Shown: positions 4,158-5,184 of the stretch, one piece after another
Numbering within the stretch: position 1 is the first letter of the stretch
Layout: every line of letters begins with the position of its first letter
Assembly (NCBI GenBank): GCA_964434855.1
Contig: CAYSWR010000058.1
Span: 1 to 5,184, forward strand
Direction: 5' to 3'
DNA from: UBA8516 sp964434855
Lineage (GTDB): Archaea > Thermoproteota > Nitrososphaeria > Nitrososphaerales > Nitrosopumilaceae
Length of the DNA stretch: 5,184 bases
Translations under genes and position numbers: made by a program
Notes under the pieces: generated by a model
Databases searched by the model: none
What the model was told of the DNA's origin: nothing
Seen by the model: only the letters and a program-made list of their open reading frames with translations

Positions 4158-5184
4158 ATGAAAATTGTTCATAGGCTATACATTTTACTTTCCGTCATTA
4201 TAATCACAGCGTCAGTCAATCTGTTTTTGCTCTTGTCAGCTACACAAGGGTCTGAGATAGAATCCAATTTCACTACTGCTCTTCGTGAACTTCAAACCAA
4301 ATCAATTGTTCAGGGACTATTAGGCGCAGACATTGTTTTTCTTTTTATAGTGCTTTTTTCTACTACGCGATCGTTAAATCCACTGAAATCACTTTCTGCG
4401 GCGCTTGCTCGTATAAAAGAAGGCAAATACGGTGAAGAAATTAAATACGAATCTAGTGATGAAATTGGTTTAATTATTGATGCGTTCAATGCAATGTCAA
4501 AGGCACTAGAAGAAAAAGTAGAAAAAGCAAAACAACATGAAATTGCAAGAGATGAATTTCTTGCTATGATAACTCATGAGCTGAAGACTCCTTTAGTGCC
4601 TATATCTGGATATGCAGATATGATGCTTAAAGGACACATGGGTCCAATCAATGAGGGCCAAAGAGAAAGATTAGAAATAATCAAGACAAGCTCTTCGTCA
4701 CTTCTCTCACTTATCTCTGATTTACTTGACGCGCAAAAGTTAGCACTAGGCCAACTTAAATTTAGGAAATTAGTTAATAATGTAAAATCGACTGTAGAAA
4801 AATCTGTTGAACTAATGGCACCGCAAGCAATAGCAGATAAGATAGAACTGACCCATAATGCAAAAGACGACATTTACACAACATACGACGATGAACGAAT
4901 CCGCCAAGTCATTAATAATTTAATAAAAAATAGTATCAAGGCGGTGCAACCAGAAATCGGTAAAGTAAATGTCCTCGTAGAAGATTCTCCGACCGAAGCA
5001 AAAATTTCAATTAAGGATAACGGGAGAGGTATCCCAAAAGAAGCACACGATAAAATTTTTAGGAAATTCTTTCAAGTTGATGCATCATTAACTCGAGAAA
5101 AGGGTGGTAGTGGCCTTGGTCTCTCAATCTGTAAAAGTATTATAGAATCCCATGGTGGAAAAATATGGTTTGAAAGTGATGTAG
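4158..5184 (+). CDS. Membrane sensor histidine kinase with HAMP domain (3' end cut)
   Basis: The first 342 residues are present and the frame is still open at the window end. Order of parts: membrane helix 1 (about 7-27), a very short outside loop (28-50), membrane helix 2 (51-69), a HAMP linker (about 70-121, with LNPLKSL and SSDEIGLIIDAFNAMS), the dimerisation helix with phospho-acceptor His140 in THELKTP, and the ATPase part with N box Asn258 (NNLIKNS), G1 box DNGRGIP (287-293), F box FRKFFQVD (301-308) and G2 box GGSGLGLSICK (316-326). It should autophosphorylate at His140 and pass phosphate to a receiver, probably one of the two nearby. Only the last few residues of the catalytic domain seem to be missing, though a further domain cannot be excluded. 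TAA immediately precedes the ATG in frame, so no upstream start is possible. No Shine-Dalgarno is visible. Confidence 0.93.
   Translation, partial: MKIVHRLYILLSVIIITASVNLFLLLSATQGSEIESNFTTALRELQTKSIVQGLLGADIVFLFIVLFSTTRSLNPLKSLSAALARIKEGKYGEEIKYESSDEIGLIIDAFNAMSKALEEKVEKAKQHEIARDEFLAMITHELKTPLVPISGYADMMLKGHMGPINEGQRERLEIIKTSSSSLLSLISDLLDAQKLALGQLKFRKLVNNVKSTVEKSVELMAPQAIADKIELTHNAKDDIYTTYDDERIRQVINNLIKNSIKAVQPEIGKVNVLVEDSPTEAKISIKDNGRGIPKEAHDKIFRKFFQVDASLTREKGGSGLGLSICKSIIESHGGKIWFESDV

Noticed and set aside
1..5184. CRISPR array, insertion sequence ends, riboswitch
   Set aside because: No regularly spaced direct repeats, no terminal inverted repeats with a transposase, and no recognisable aptamer were seen in the known bases.

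Overview
The window looks like a piece of a draft genome of an ammonia-oxidising thaumarchaeon (Nitrososphaeria, most like the Nitrosopumilus/Nitrosarchaeum group). The DNA is AT-rich. Archaeal TATA boxes lie at one fixed distance from start codons, with no leader between, while the internal operon gene trpG has a strong Shine-Dalgarno. Stand-alone receiver proteins sit next to a HAMP-type histidine kinase. The genus assignment is an inference from protein character and not from a search. A run of exactly 100 N (2778-2877) is the usual placeholder for a scaffold gap of unknown size, so sequence is missing there.

Region 1 (1-2054, minus strand) is the start of a tryptophan operon in the order trpE-trpG-trpD. 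TrpE and TrpG form anthranilate synthase (chorismate + glutamine to anthranilate). TrpD then adds phosphoribose. The three genes overlap (4 nt trpE/trpG, 8 nt trpG/trpD), so translation is probably coupled. A clear TATA box precedes trpE. trpE itself uses a GTG start. An out-of-frame ATG 4 nt upstream sits exactly where the transcript should begin and opens a 10-codon reading frame containing a Trp codon.

Region 2 (2055-3079) carries no large gene. It holds a convincing leaderless gene for a 34-residue single-helix membrane protein (2510-2614, minus), a doubtful 54-codon ORF (2306-2470, plus) and the assembly gap with unresolved flanks.

Region 3 (3080-5184) is a two-component signalling cluster: a single-domain response regulator (plus), a second convergent single-domain response regulator (minus), then divergently a 36-codon ORF whose stop codon abuts the ATG of a membrane histidine kinase (plus, cut by the window end). 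The kinase could phosphorylate one or both receivers. Neither receiver has a DNA-binding domain, so output must go through protein contacts or a partner outside the window.

I see no mobile element, CRISPR array, rRNA or intact tRNA. The least described parts are the tiny membrane protein, the 36-codon ORF fused head-to-tail with the kinase, and the mini-ORF at the trpE start.
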